Origin: Bacteroidia bacterium
Lineage (GTDB): Bacteria; Bacteroidota; Bacteroidia; SXHM01
Length of the DNA: 64,000 nt
Reading direction: 5' to 3'
Assembly (NCBI GenBank): GCA_022072225.1
Contig: JAJVIC010000010.1
Location: forward strand, 124,001 to 188,000
Shown: positions 35,401-43,427 of the stretch, one piece after another
Layout: each line of letters opens with the position of its first letter
Position numbering within the stretch: the first letter of the stretch is position 1
Translations under genes and position numbers: made by a program
Notes under the pieces: generated by a model
The model's input: only the letters and a program-made list of their open reading frames with translations
Databases searched by the model: none
Told to the model about the DNA's origin: nothing

Positions 35401-38400
35401 CCCATGCTGTAATGTAACCAACGGAGGCCAGATCGGCAGCGAGCAGGAAAACTGCGGACCGTTTGATCCAGCTGCAATTACCAGCATACAAGATCCTACA
35501 GGCGGACTTGGAGCATTAGAATACGTATGGTTATACAACCACAATCAGGTACCATTTAATAATGGCCAGAACGGCTGGGTAGAAATCCCGAACAGCAACA
35601 GTGCAAGCTATGATCCGGGACAAATTACGCAGACCACCTGCTATATCCGTTGTTCACGCAGATCAGGTTGCACAGACTATGTAGGCGAAAGCAATGTAGT
35701 GTGCATGATAGTTAACCCAGTACCTACCGCACAATGCAGTTCAGTGAATGGCACGTGCGCGAACAATAACTTAGGCAGTGCAAGTGTAACGGTAACAAGC
35801 GGCACCGCACCATTCAGTTATGTATGGAACAACGGAGCGACTACCGCATCCATCTCTAACCTAAGCGCTGGCACTTACTCAGTAACGGTAACTGATGCAG
35901 AAGGCTGCAGCGCACAATGTTCAGCAACAGTAACAATTACCCCCTGCTGCAATGTAACCGATGGAGGCGAGATAGGCTATGATCAGGAAAACTGTGGGCC
36001 GTTCGATCCAAGTGAATTAGTAAACCTTTCACCCCCAACAGGCGGTTTAGGAGATTTAGAGGTTCTTTGGATTTACAGAGTATGGACTGGCAGCGATTGG
36101 GAAAATGACTGGCATTTTGTACCGGGTTCTCATGACTTATTAAGCTATGATCCGGGAATGATAACAGTAAGCACCCAATTCCGCAGATGTGCGAGAAGAT
36201 CGGGTTGCGAAGATTATATCGGAGAAACAAATATCATTACTATTACAATAAACCCTGTACCAACTGCACAATGCAGTAAAACAGATGTATTGTGCCACGG
36301 AGAACAAACCGGCAGTGCATCAGTTAGTGCATCGGGTGGTACAGCTCCTTATTCTTATGTATGGAGTAATGGCGGAACAGATGCAGCTATTTCAGGAGTT
36401 GGTGCGGGAGTATATTCAGTAACTGTAACTGATGCTGAAGGTTGTACAGCAACTTGTTCTGTTGAAGTTTCTCAACCTCAATCAGCGTTGCTTGCAAATT
36501 GCGAGGCAGGTTATGTTGCATGTTATGGCGAATCTACAGGCTCTGCTGTTGTTCTTGCACAAGGCGGAACAGCACCATATAGCTACTTATGGAGCAACGG
36601 AGCTACAAATGCAACCATAGATGGTTTAGCTGCCGGAAGTTATTCGGTAATAATTACTGATGCCAATGGATGCACTGCATCTTGCAGCATTGAAGTAACT
36701 CAACCTGAAGCCCCTTTAGCTGCACAATGCTCTTCAACTGCTGCTTCATGCTACGAAGCTCAGGACGGAACAGTAAGCGCTGATGTTTCAGGAGGAACTG
36801 CACCTTATTCATATTCATGGAGCAATGGAGCAACCACTGCCTCTGTTAATGATTTATCAGCAGGAGTTTATTCGGTAACAGTAACCGATGCTGAAGGTTG
36901 TTCAACAACTTGCTCAGTAGAAGTTGGTCAGGCTGCAGGACTTCAAATTACTTGCAGCGGAACACCTGCCGTTTGTAATGGTGATGCATCAGGAAGCGCA
37001 TCCGTTTCTGCTTCAGGCGGTACAGCACCATATTCTTATCTCTGGAGTAACGGAGCTACAACAGCATCTGTAAACGGCCTTGAAGCCGGAGTTTATACAG
37101 TTGTTGTAACAGATGCTCATGGTTGTTCAGACGAATGCTCTTATTCCGTTGAAGAGCCATCTGACTTATCTGCACAATGCAGTGCTTCAGATGTATTATG
37201 TTTTGGCGGAAATGATGGTTCTGTTTCCGTAGCAGCAGTCGGAGGAGTTGCTCCTTACAGTTATCAGTGGAGCAATGGTTCAACCGATGCAACTGTTAAC
37301 GGACTTACAGCAGGGGCATACAGCGTAACAGTAACCGATGCAAATGGTTGTACCGAAATCTGCACAGCAGTTGTAAGTCAGCCTCAAAATGAATTATTAG
37401 CAACCTGCGAAGCAGGACCTGTAAGTTGTTATGGTGCCGGTGATGGCGAAGCTGTTGTTCTTGCTCAGGGCGGAACAGCACCTTATACCTATTTCTGGAA
37501 TAATGAAATGACCGAGCCATTTATTGGCAACTTAGTTCCTGGAACGTACACTGTAATTGTAACGGATGCAAATGGTTGCACAGCTACATGCTCGGTTGAA
37601 GTAACTGAACCGGAACCTTTCAATGTTTCAATTTCTGCAGACGGACCATTAACATTCTGCGAAGGAGGAAGCGTAACACTTACTGCTTCTGCAGCTGCCT
37701 CTTATGTTTGGTTGCCAGGCGGAGAAACTACCCAATCAATTGTGGTAAGTACTTCGGGTAGTTACAGTGTTTGGGCATTGGATGAAACCGGTTGCGAGGC
37801 AACTTCTGATCCTGTAACTGTAGTTGTTAATCCAAATCCAACACCTGAAGTATCTGCAGGCGGACCATTAACTTTCTGTGAAGGAGAGTGCGTGACATTG
37901 ACTTCTACAGCAGCAGCGAGCTTCTTATGGAATAACGGAGCAACTACCCAATCAATTACTGTTTGCGAAGCAGGTGAATACTCAGTTTCTGTTGTTGACG
38001 AAAACGGATGCGAAGGAACTTCGGCTCCTGTATCTGTTGTAGTTAACACGGTTGAGCCTCCGGTAATTGATGTTGATGGAGATTCAACAGTTTGTGCGGG
38101 TGAGTGTGTTGATCTGACAGTATTATATAGTGGAGAATCTCCTAACTTCTTATGGAGCAACGGAGAAACTTCACAAGTAATAAGTGTTTGTGAAACCGGT
38201 ACGTTCACTGTAACCTACACTTCAGAAAATGGTTGCTCGGCAACGTCTGAACCGGTAACAGTAACTGTTAATCCAAATCCAACACCTGAAATTTCAGCAG
38301 ACGGACCAACAACTTTCTGTGAAGGAAATTGTGTGACATTAACTGCAGATGCAGGATATATAAGCTACCTGTGGAGCACAGGTGAAACAACACAATCAAT

Positions 38401-40996
38401 CAATGTTTGTGAGTCAGGACAGTATCTTGTTACTGTATTTGATGAAAACGGATGCCGCGGAGTTTCGGGTATTGGAGTTGTTGTTAATCCAAATCCAACA
38501 CCTGAAGTATCAGCAGACGGACCAACAACTTTCTGTGAAGGTGGATGTGTAACCTTGACTTCAAGTGCAGCAGCAAGCTACTTATGGAGCAACGGAGCAA
38601 CTACTCAATCAATCACCGTTTGTGAAGCGGGTGATTATTCTGTATCAATAGTTGATGAAAATGGTTGTGAAGGAACATCAGCACCGGTTTCGGTAGTTGT
38701 AAATTCAAACCCTACCCCAATAGTTTCTGCAAGCGGACCAACTGAGTTTTGTGAAGGCGAGTGTGTAACTCTTACTTCAAGCCAGGCAGCAAATTATCTG
38801 TGGAGCAATGGAGCAACTACTCAATCTATTACTGTTTGTGAGGCAGGTAGCTTTACCGTTTCTGTTGTTGATGAAAATGGTTGCGAAGGAACTTCAGCCC
38901 CTGTTTCAGTAGTCGTAAATCCAAATCCTACACCTACAATTTCGGCTGACGGACCAACAAGTTTCTGTGCAGGAAATTGTGTTACACTTACAGCAACATC
39001 ATCAGCAAGTTATTTGTGGACAAACGGAGCAACTACTCAATCAATCACAGTTTGTGAAAGCGGTGATTATGGTGTTTCCGTAATTGATGAGAATGGTTGT
39101 CAGGGAGGTTCTGTACCTGTTAGCGTAAACGTCTTAGAAGTTGAACCTCCTGTAATTAATGTAGATGGTTCATCAACTGTTTGTGCAGGCGAGTGTGTTG
39201 ATTTGATTGCACTTTACAGTGGCGAAAGTCCAAACTTTGTTTGGAGTAATGGAGAAGTAACTCAGATTATCACAGTTTGTGAATCTGGCAGCTATACAGT
39301 AACACTGACAGCAGAGAATGGTTGCACAGCAACTTCTGAACCGGTAACTATAACTGTGAATCCAAATCCAATACCTGAAATTTCAGCAGACGGACCAACT
39401 ACGTTCTGTGAAGGCGAGTGTGTAACACTGACTTCAAGTGTAGCAGCAAGTTATTTATGGAGCAACGGAGCAACTACTCAGTTGATTACTGTTTGCGAAG
39501 CCGGAAGTTATAGTGTAACAGTAACTGATGAAAATGGATGCAGCGGAACATCTGCTCCGGTAAGCGTAACTGTTAACATTGGAACTACTCCAACAGTAAC
39601 AGCAGACGGACCAACCGATATTTGTAACGGAACTTGTGTAACACTTACAGCAAGTGCAGGTGTATCATACCTCTGGAGTAATGGTGAAACAACGCAATCA
39701 ATATCTGTTTGTGAAGAAGGCTCATTTACTGTAACAGTAACTGACGAAAATGGTTGCTCAGGAACATCAGCTCCTGTAATTGTGACACTAACTCCGGGAC
39801 CAACACCTGAGATTACTGTTGACGGACCTACTACTTTTTGTGAAGGTGGATGTGTAACACTTTCAGCTTCATACAGCGGAGAGATAGGTTATTTCTTGTG
39901 GAGTAACGGAGAAACTACTCAAACTATTACAGTTTGTGAAACTGGAGATTACTATGTAACTGTAACGGATGAAAGTGGTTGCTACGGGACTTCTGCAGAC
40001 ACTGTTCATATTGTAGTTGGTCAGGGCGTTCCTCCAACAGTAACAGCAGATGGGTCTACAGAAATTTGCGAAGGAGACAGTGTAACACTTACAGCAAATT
40101 CACCAAACGCAGTTTCATACCAGTGGTATCAGAATGGAATTGCAATTCCGGGAGCAACAGATCAATCTATCACAGTATCTGACTTTGCAGATTTCTATGT
40201 AGTGGTAACAGATCAATATGGTTGTACTGCACAGTCTAATCTGGTGTTGGTTAAAGTGGGTGAAATACCTGAAGTTTCTCTTGGTGAAGATGTAACAATC
40301 TGTCCGGGTGATGAAGTTACGCTGACCGCATCCGGAGCTACTTATTATGTTTGGAGTAACGGAGCTACAACACAGTCAATCACTGTTTCTCCTGACGAAG
40401 CAACTGACTATGTTGTAACAGGAACTAATCCTTTCTGTAACCTGAGCGATAGTGATACGGTTACTGTTTACATCAGTTCACTACCGGTTGCAGCTGGAGA
40501 AGCTTCTGATGATCCTTCATTAGGCAACCCTGTAAACTTCACGGATGTTTCAGGTGATAACAGTATTGTAACCTGGTTCTGGGATTTTGGTGATGGCAAC
40601 AATGCTGTTACTCAAAACACCCACCATACTTACGATACTGAAGGAACCTTTACAGTAATTTTGACAGTTGAAAACCAATATGGTTGCACCGCTTATGATA
40701 CCCTTGAAGTGGATATTAATCAGGTTATCCTTATCCCGAATATCATTACACCAAACAACGATGGTTTGAACGATGGCTTTGGAATCAAGAACAATGGAGT
40801 TGATCAATACGGACTAACCATCTTCAACCGTTGGGGACAAATTGTATTTGAACGCGAAGCACGCGAAATACAATGGAACGGGACTACTAATTCAGGGACT
40901 GATCTTGAAGCAGGAACATATTTCTATGTGCTTGTAGTAGATAACGGCAGCAAAGGAACATTTGAGAAAACTGGATTTATTACTTTGGTGAGGTAA
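29477..40996 (+). CDS. Giant SprB-like repeat adhesin, T9SS type B
   Basis: 3839 residues. A long signal peptide has its hydrophobic core at about 30-47 (WLTMTFAFFALLVLDTYS). Four 180-residue units start near residues 49, 229, 410 and 586 (CC/CN-NVT start, NCG, YDPS, CARR-GCTDYVGE). A globular insert covers about 765-936, followed by two SprB-like repeats. Seven tandem near-identical units run from 1089 to about 2266, then six SprB repeats of about 75 residues (GGTAPYSYLWSNGATTA, SVTVTDANGC), then 13 Ig-like repeats of about 72 residues (FCEGECVTLTSSAAASYLWS). A PKD domain lies near 3671-3750 (WFWDFGDGNNAV). The last 88 residues are the gliding-associated CHU_C sorting domain (IPNIITPNNDGLNDGF, IFNRWGQIVFE). 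By analogy with SprB it is a mobile or fixed surface adhesin. The very regular Cys suggests many disulfides. Confidence 0.95.
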   Translation: MNNFYATPQTSNCNTPGKSFSLKFRTQWLTMTFAFFALLVLDTYSVHATCNNVTNAGCIADDEANCGSFNPAAINNQASASGGSGTLEYIWKQSTDGGNTWTTISGATSSTYDPSTISVTTKYKRGAKRQYCSTYLWTNIITKTVNPVPPATITYSGSLNLCTGGSIVLQANTGSGYDYKWYRNGTVISGATSSSYTVTQAGNYKVLVNITATGCCQYSSEVCVTINNCCDNVTNGGTIGSDETNCGPYDPANITNVTSPSGGSGALEYIWQSLVGQGPWVTISGATSATYDPSTITETTCYKRLARRAGCTDYVGVSNIVVKTVNPLPPADITYSGSLNLCTGGSIVLQAPSDPSYDYKWYRNGTLISGATASSYTATQAGNYKVLVNITATGCCRYSSEVTVTVNTCCDNVTDGGTIAADQSNCGAFDAALLTSVNAPSGGSGTLEIVWITRTWNGSSWGNWNMISGATGLTYDPGVISVNTQFRRCARRAGCTDYVGESNIITITINAGITVSCSPTNGTCTNGNLGSATVNPSGGSGYTYLWNTGATTQSISGLSAGTYSVGVTSANGCSASCSVTISTVACCNVNYAGEIGHNESYCGSYDPEEIVSLSAPSGGSGDLEIVWIYRTWNGTNWSNWNMISGATGLSYDPSTITLTTQYRRCARRSGCTDYVGETNIITKTVNSGIDLACNMTNVTSYGASNGVAAVTISGGTAPYTYLWNNEATTASLTNVPAGVYSVTVTDANGCSAFIECSITQPPLDCTGFRTQTQGGWGQCHQNGNNPGTYLFANFASAFPSGLTVGCTNQLKLTSAQAVCEFLPSGSTPSGLPSGTLTNPGGSYNNVLAGQVVALTLNVVFDQANPNFAPSTSLLKDLLINSGTFANWTVQQLLDEANRKLGGCSSSYSFSQLNEAVSRVNENFVDGNITGSYLACCGNMTASCTKTDADCYGTSTGSVSASATGATAPVSYLWSNGATTATVNNLAAGTYSVTVTDARNCTATCTVSVSQPQAELSVNCSSVNGTCTNNNQGSVTSSVSGGTAPYSYLWSNGATTSSITGISAGTYSLTVTDASGCISTCSKTVTITPCCNVTDGGEIGYDQENCGPLDVAELVTLSPPTGGLGNLEIVWITRSWTGSNWSNWEMIPGATGLSYDPGTVSVTTQYRRCARRSGCTDYIGESNIITITVNPQPTAQCSSVNGTCANNNLGSASVTVTSGTAPFSYVWNNGATTSSISGLGAGTYSVTVTDVEGCSAQCSATVTITPCCNVTDGGEIGYDQENCGPLDVAELVTLSPPTGGLGNLEIVWITRSWTGSNWSNWEMIPGATGLSYDPGTVSVTTQYRRCARRAGCTDYIGESNIITITVNPQPTAQCSSVNGTCANNNLGSASVTVTSGTAPFSYVWNNGATTASISNLSAGTYSVTVTDAEGCSAQCSATVTITPCCNVTDGGEIGYDQENCGPLDVAELVTLSPPTGGLGNLEIVWITRSWTGSNWSNWEMIPGATGLSYDPGMVSVTTQYRRCARRAGCSDYIGESNIITITINPQPTAQCSSVNGTCANNNLGSASVTVTSGTAPFSYVWNNGATTASISGLAAGTYSVTVTDAEGCSVQCSATVTVTPCCNVTDGGEIGYDQENCGPLDVAELVTLSPPTGGLGNLEIVWITRTWTGSNWSNWTMISGASGLTYDPSTVTVTTQYRRCARRAGCTDYIGESNIITISVNPQPTAQCSSENGTCANNNLGRASITVTTGTAPFSYVWSNGATTSSISGLGAGTYSVTVTDAEGCSAQCSATVIITPCCNVTNGGQIGSEQENCGPFDPAAITSIQDPTGGLGALEYVWLYNHNQVPFNNGQNGWVEIPNSNSASYDPGQITQTTCYIRCSRRSGCTDYVGESNVVCMIVNPVPTANCSSVNGTCTNNNLGSASVTVTSGTAPFSYVWSNGATTSSISGLGAGTYSVTVTDAEGCSAQCSATVTITPCCNVTNGGQIGSEQENCGPFDPAAITSIQDPTGGLGALEYVWLYNHNQVPFNNGQNGWVEIPNSNSASYDPGQITQTTCYIRCSRRSGCTDYVGESNVVCMIVNPVPTAQCSSVNGTCANNNLGSASVTVTSGTAPFSYVWNNGATTASISNLSAGTYSVTVTDAEGCSAQCSATVTITPCCNVTDGGEIGYDQENCGPFDPSELVNLSPPTGGLGDLEVLWIYRVWTGSDWENDWHFVPGSHDLLSYDPGMITVSTQFRRCARRSGCEDYIGETNIITITINPVPTAQCSKTDVLCHGEQTGSASVSASGGTAPYSYVWSNGGTDAAISGVGAGVYSVTVTDAEGCTATCSVEVSQPQSALLANCEAGYVACYGESTGSAVVLAQGGTAPYSYLWSNGATNATIDGLAAGSYSVIITDANGCTASCSIEVTQPEAPLAAQCSSTAASCYEAQDGTVSADVSGGTAPYSYSWSNGATTASVNDLSAGVYSVTVTDAEGCSTTCSVEVGQAAGLQITCSGTPAVCNGDASGSASVSASGGTAPYSYLWSNGATTASVNGLEAGVYTVVVTDAHGCSDECSYSVEEPSDLSAQCSASDVLCFGGNDGSVSVAAVGGVAPYSYQWSNGSTDATVNGLTAGAYSVTVTDANGCTEICTAVVSQPQNELLATCEAGPVSCYGAGDGEAVVLAQGGTAPYTYFWNNEMTEPFIGNLVPGTYTVIVTDANGCTATCSVEVTEPEPFNVSISADGPLTFCEGGSVTLTASAAASYVWLPGGETTQSIVVSTSGSYSVWALDETGCEATSDPVTVVVNPNPTPEVSAGGPLTFCEGECVTLTSTAAASFLWNNGATTQSITVCEAGEYSVSVVDENGCEGTSAPVSVVVNTVEPPVIDVDGDSTVCAGECVDLTVLYSGESPNFLWSNGETSQVISVCETGTFTVTYTSENGCSATSEPVTVTVNPNPTPEISADGPTTFCEGNCVTLTADAGYISYLWSTGETTQSINVCESGQYLVTVFDENGCRGVSGIGVVVNPNPTPEVSADGPTTFCEGGCVTLTSSAAASYLWSNGATTQSITVCEAGDYSVSIVDENGCEGTSAPVSVVVNSNPTPIVSASGPTEFCEGECVTLTSSQAANYLWSNGATTQSITVCEAGSFTVSVVDENGCEGTSAPVSVVVNPNPTPTISADGPTSFCAGNCVTLTATSSASYLWTNGATTQSITVCESGDYGVSVIDENGCQGGSVPVSVNVLEVEPPVINVDGSSTVCAGECVDLIALYSGESPNFVWSNGEVTQIITVCESGSYTVTLTAENGCTATSEPVTITVNPNPIPEISADGPTTFCEGECVTLTSSVAASYLWSNGATTQLITVCEAGSYSVTVTDENGCSGTSAPVSVTVNIGTTPTVTADGPTDICNGTCVTLTASAGVSYLWSNGETTQSISVCEEGSFTVTVTDENGCSGTSAPVIVTLTPGPTPEITVDGPTTFCEGGCVTLSASYSGEIGYFLWSNGETTQTITVCETGDYYVTVTDESGCYGTSADTVHIVVGQGVPPTVTADGSTEICEGDSVTLTANSPNAVSYQWYQNGIAIPGATDQSITVSDFADFYVVVTDQYGCTAQSNLVLVKVGEIPEVSLGEDVTICPGDEVTLTASGATYYVWSNGATTQSITVSPDEATDYVVTGTNPFCNLSDSDTVTVYISSLPVAAGEASDDPSLGNPVNFTDVSGDNSIVTWFWDFGDGNNAVTQNTHHTYDTEGTFTVILTVENQYGCTAYDTLEVDINQVILIPNIITPNNDGLNDGFGIKNNGVDQYGLTIFNRWGQIVFEREAREIQWNGTTNSGTDLEAGTYFYVLVVDNGSKGTFEKTGFITLVR
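32741..36276 (+). repeat. Seven tandem 531/540-bp coding repeats
   Basis: Units start at 32741, 33272, 33803, 34334 (period 531 bp), then 34865, 35405 and 35945 (period 540 bp), each beginning TGCTGCAATGTAACC or a one- to two-base variant. Long stretches are identical at DNA level, for instance about 300 bp shared by units five and six. All spacings are multiples of three, so copy number can change without breaking the reading frame. Confidence 0.95.
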
Positions 40997-41016
40997 TTAG
41001 TGATAATACTCAGTAA

Positions 41017-41055
41017 AAGAAGCCTTGTGCATTTAGCATGAGGCTTCTTGTTTTA
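41017..41055 (+). terminator. Rho-independent terminator after the giant adhesin
   Basis: AAGAAGCCT (41017-41025) pairs with AGGCTTCTT (41041-41049), followed by GTTTTA. It starts 21 nt after the adhesin stop and separates it from the export cluster. Confidence 0.85.
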
Positions 41056-41058
41056 TAG

Positions 41059-41066
41059 TAATTTTG
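41059..41066 (+). promoter_or_regulatory. Candidate -7 box before the ABC exporter
   Basis: TAATTTTG fits the TAnnTTTG consensus just past the terminator and 6 nt before the ATG of the permease. There is no TTTG at the proper -33 distance, and the mRNA would be almost leaderless, so this is tentative. Confidence 0.3.
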
Positions 41067-41071
41067 GTGCA

Positions 41072-41902
41072 ATGAAAAATCAGGCACCTCTTGTTACAAT
41101 TATTACTTCTGAACAAGACACTCTTAAAGAATACGTATTAAAAATCTGGAAATACAGGGCATTGATTTTTGCTTTTGCACAACGCGATTTAAAAGTAAAA
41201 TATGCACAAACTTGGTTAGGCTTGGGTTGGACAATTATTCAACCCCTGACAGCACTTGCCGTTTTCAGTTTCTTTTTTGGTTATGTATTGCATTGGAGAG
41301 CGGATGATTTACCTTATTCCCTTTACGTTTTGTCGGGACTGCTTGGATGGAATTTTTTTAGTTACATAGTTTTTCAGGGAATGAACAGTGTGCAGGAATC
41401 GGCTCATGTGATTAAGAAAATTTATTTCCCGAAAATAGTGTTGCCCCTTTCAAAAGTTCTGGTGGCGTTGGTTGAACTGGCGATTACATTTTTGCTTTTT
41501 ATTCCGCTGCTGATTTGGCATGAGCAATCGATATCATGGAAAATAATTTTCATTCCGGCAGTGTTGTTGTTCAATACTATGATTGCATTGTCAATTGTGC
41601 TTTTCACAGCATCGCTTGCTTATCGCATCCGTGATTTATTTCATGTGGTTCCTTTCCTGTTGTATTTCGGAATTTGGGTAACGCCAGTGTTTTTTACCAA
41701 AGATGTATTGCCGGAGCAAATTAATTTTCTGTGGCATTTGAATCCAATGTCGGCAGTAGTTGAATCAATACGCTGGTGCCTGTTTCCAAATTGGAGTTTC
41801 AGTTCCGGTTTTTTGCCCGCTTTGTTGGTGATAATTCCATTGTTTTTTTTCGGAATCTATTTTTACAGTAAGGCAGAAAATAAATTCAGTGATTTCATAT
41901 GA
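41072..41902 (+). CDS. ABC-2 type polysaccharide exporter permease (Wzm-like)
   Basis: 276 residues with six predicted membrane helices and the family signature near the N-terminus (FAQRDLKVKYAQTWLGLGWT, then IIQPLTALAVFSFFFGYVL). This belongs to the polysaccharide/polyol-phosphate ABC transporters that export finished lipid-linked glycans across the inner membrane. The start is the ATG at 41072; a TTG at 41048 would lie inside the terminator. Its stop overlaps the ATPase start (ATGA), which is strong evidence for a two-component exporter. It heads the plus-strand cluster. Confidence 0.92.
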   Translation: MKNQAPLVTIITSEQDTLKEYVLKIWKYRALIFAFAQRDLKVKYAQTWLGLGWTIIQPLTALAVFSFFFGYVLHWRADDLPYSLYVLSGLLGWNFFSYIVFQGMNSVQESAHVIKKIYFPKIVLPLSKVLVALVELAITFLLFIPLLIWHEQSISWKIIFIPAVLLFNTMIALSIVLFTASLAYRIRDLFHVVPFLLYFGIWVTPVFFTKDVLPEQINFLWHLNPMSAVVESIRWCLFPNWSFSSGFLPALLVIIPLFFFGIYFYSKAENKFSDFI

Positions 41903-43065
41903 ATAATGATGTTTCCATAAATATTGAAAATCTTTCAAAGTGCTATTCACTTCAGCATTCTGTAAAAGATGCTAAGGGTAACAGCACTTATGAATTGTGG
42001 GCACTGAAAAACATTTCTTTTGAAATAGAAAGAGGAAAAAGTGTAGGCATTGTAGGCCCCAACGGCAGTGGTAAAAGCACCTTTCTGAAAATTCTTGCAG
42101 GCGTTACAAAACCGACATCAGGCAGGGCAGAAATTTATGGGCGTATTGCGAGCATACTGGATATTGGCGCAGGTTTTCATCCCGAATTAAGGGGGCGTGA
42201 AAATGTTTTTCTGAACGGACAAATTCTAGGGTTCAGTAAAAATGAAATCAAAACAAAATTTGATGAAATTGTTGCGTTCAGCGGCATTGAGAAATTTATT
42301 GACGAGCCTGTAAAAAATTACAGCAACGGAATGTATCTGCGCCTTGCTTTCAGCATTATGGTGCACCTTGATTTTGATGTGTATTTGCTGGACGAGGTGC
42401 TGAGCGTGGGTGATGTTGAATTCCGCACCAAATGCTTTGATAAAATTTCGGAACTGGTCGCAATGAGCGATAAAACCTTTGTGCTTATTTCACACAACCT
42501 GAACGAAATTTCAAAAATCAGTGACACTGCATTTTTTCTGAAAGACGGAATTATTTCTGAACCTCTTTCAATTGATAATGCGTTGTATCGCTATACAAAC
42601 GCAGGAGAAAAAACTACTGTCCGTTTACCTTCTTTTGTCAAACAGGCTTCGGTTGAATTTAAAGATGCAGCAGGAAAAACGAAAACTGAATTTATGAATA
42701 CTGAGCCTATTACCATTGAAATCCGGAATTCATTTCATGCTTCGGCAGGTAATGTGCAGATAGGAGTTCGTCTTACCGACAGGTTGAATAATGTGGTGTT
42801 CAACTCCAGCCCTATTTTGCAAAAGCAAGGCTTAGTTGAAATTGATTTTGCGAATGATAAAAAAATTACTGCAACTATTCCCGCATACTTGCTAAACACA
42901 GGTTTCTTTACAGTAGACCTTGTGTATTTTAATGACAATAAACTACTGGACGAAATTGTGAAAGCAAATTATTTTACAATTGTTTTGGGAGATGATTTTA
43001 CCAGCCGCAAAATGATTGGCGAAAGTGGCCCGCTGAAACCATATTTAGACTGGAAAATAGAATGA
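41899..43065 (+). CDS. ABC exporter ATPase with Wzt-type C-terminal domain
   Basis: 388 residues. ATPase part 1-240: Walker A GPNGSGKS (53-60), signature YSNGM (141-145), Walker B VYLLDE (161-166), and the H-loop SHN in FVLISHNLNEI. From about 250 onward lies a beta-sandwich of the Wzt type (EIRNSFHASAGNVQIGVRLT, ILQKQGLVEIDF), which in O9a-type systems recognises the non-reducing end of the glycan and licenses export. This points to a capped or terminally modified polymer as substrate. It overlaps the permease and the next gene by 4 nt each. Confidence 0.93.
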   Translation: MNNDVSINIENLSKCYSLQHSVKDAKGNSTYELWALKNISFEIERGKSVGIVGPNGSGKSTFLKILAGVTKPTSGRAEIYGRIASILDIGAGFHPELRGRENVFLNGQILGFSKNEIKTKFDEIVAFSGIEKFIDEPVKNYSNGMYLRLAFSIMVHLDFDVYLLDEVLSVGDVEFRTKCFDKISELVAMSDKTFVLISHNLNEISKISDTAFFLKDGIISEPLSIDNALYRYTNAGEKTTVRLPSFVKQASVEFKDAAGKTKTEFMNTEPITIEIRNSFHASAGNVQIGVRLTDRLNNVVFNSSPILQKQGLVEIDFANDKKITATIPAYLLNTGFFTVDLVYFNDNKLLDEIVKANYFTIVLGDDFTSRKMIGESGPLKPYLDWKIE

Positions 43066-43427
43066 ACGAAAAAATGCTGAAAATTATTTTCCTGTTGATA
43101 TTTGCTTTCAGTTTTGTTTCTGTTATCACGGGTTTGCACATGTATCCGGCTGTGCGGTTCCCTCAATTTCCCAATAAAAAAATGGGTAAGCAAATATCTT
43201 ATTACGAAACTAAACTTTTCAGCCGGCAGCAGAAAAAAGAAGTTGATTTAATGGAAATTATTCAACCTTATGACAAACAATACTATTTGTTTTCGCTGCG
43301 GGCTTTATCTAATGAAAAGGCTTCGCAAAATATGTTGTCATTTATAAATCATTTGTATCAAAACAAATATAATACTACCGACAGTCTGTATATTATTTCA
43401 CACCCAAAAACAGTGATTATGCCATGA
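43062..43427 (+). CDS. Small membrane-anchored protein, SdpA-like candidate
   Basis: 121 residues: one N-terminal membrane helix (LKIIFLLIFAFSFVSVITGL) followed by a periplasmic domain (YPAVRFPQFPNKKMG, ISYYETKLFSRQQKKEVD, SLYIISHPKTVIM). No standard family can be named with certainty. Its size, topology and 4-nt overlap with a following HTTM-like membrane protein match the SdpA-SdpB pair that matures the Bacillus toxin SdpC. YYETKLFSRQQKKEV is also in the place where SdpA proteins have a similar aromatic-Thr-Lys/Arg segment. It may instead be a free-standing version of the periplasmic tail seen on the HTTM protein at 61283. Confidence refers to the gene; the SdpA label is an inference. Confidence 0.7.
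   Translation: MNEKMLKIIFLLIFAFSFVSVITGLHMYPAVRFPQFPNKKMGKQISYYETKLFSRQQKKEVDLMEIIQPYDKQYYLFSLRALSNEKASQNMLSFINHLYQNKYNTTDSLYIISHPKTVIMP

Noticed and set aside
37762-38208. 148-codon open frame antisense to the adhesin gene, and similar minus-strand frames from 32112 to 36230
   Set aside because: They are stop-poor mirrors of repetitive Thr/Ser/Gly/Cys codons. They repeat with the 531/540-bp period and have no start context or family resemblance.
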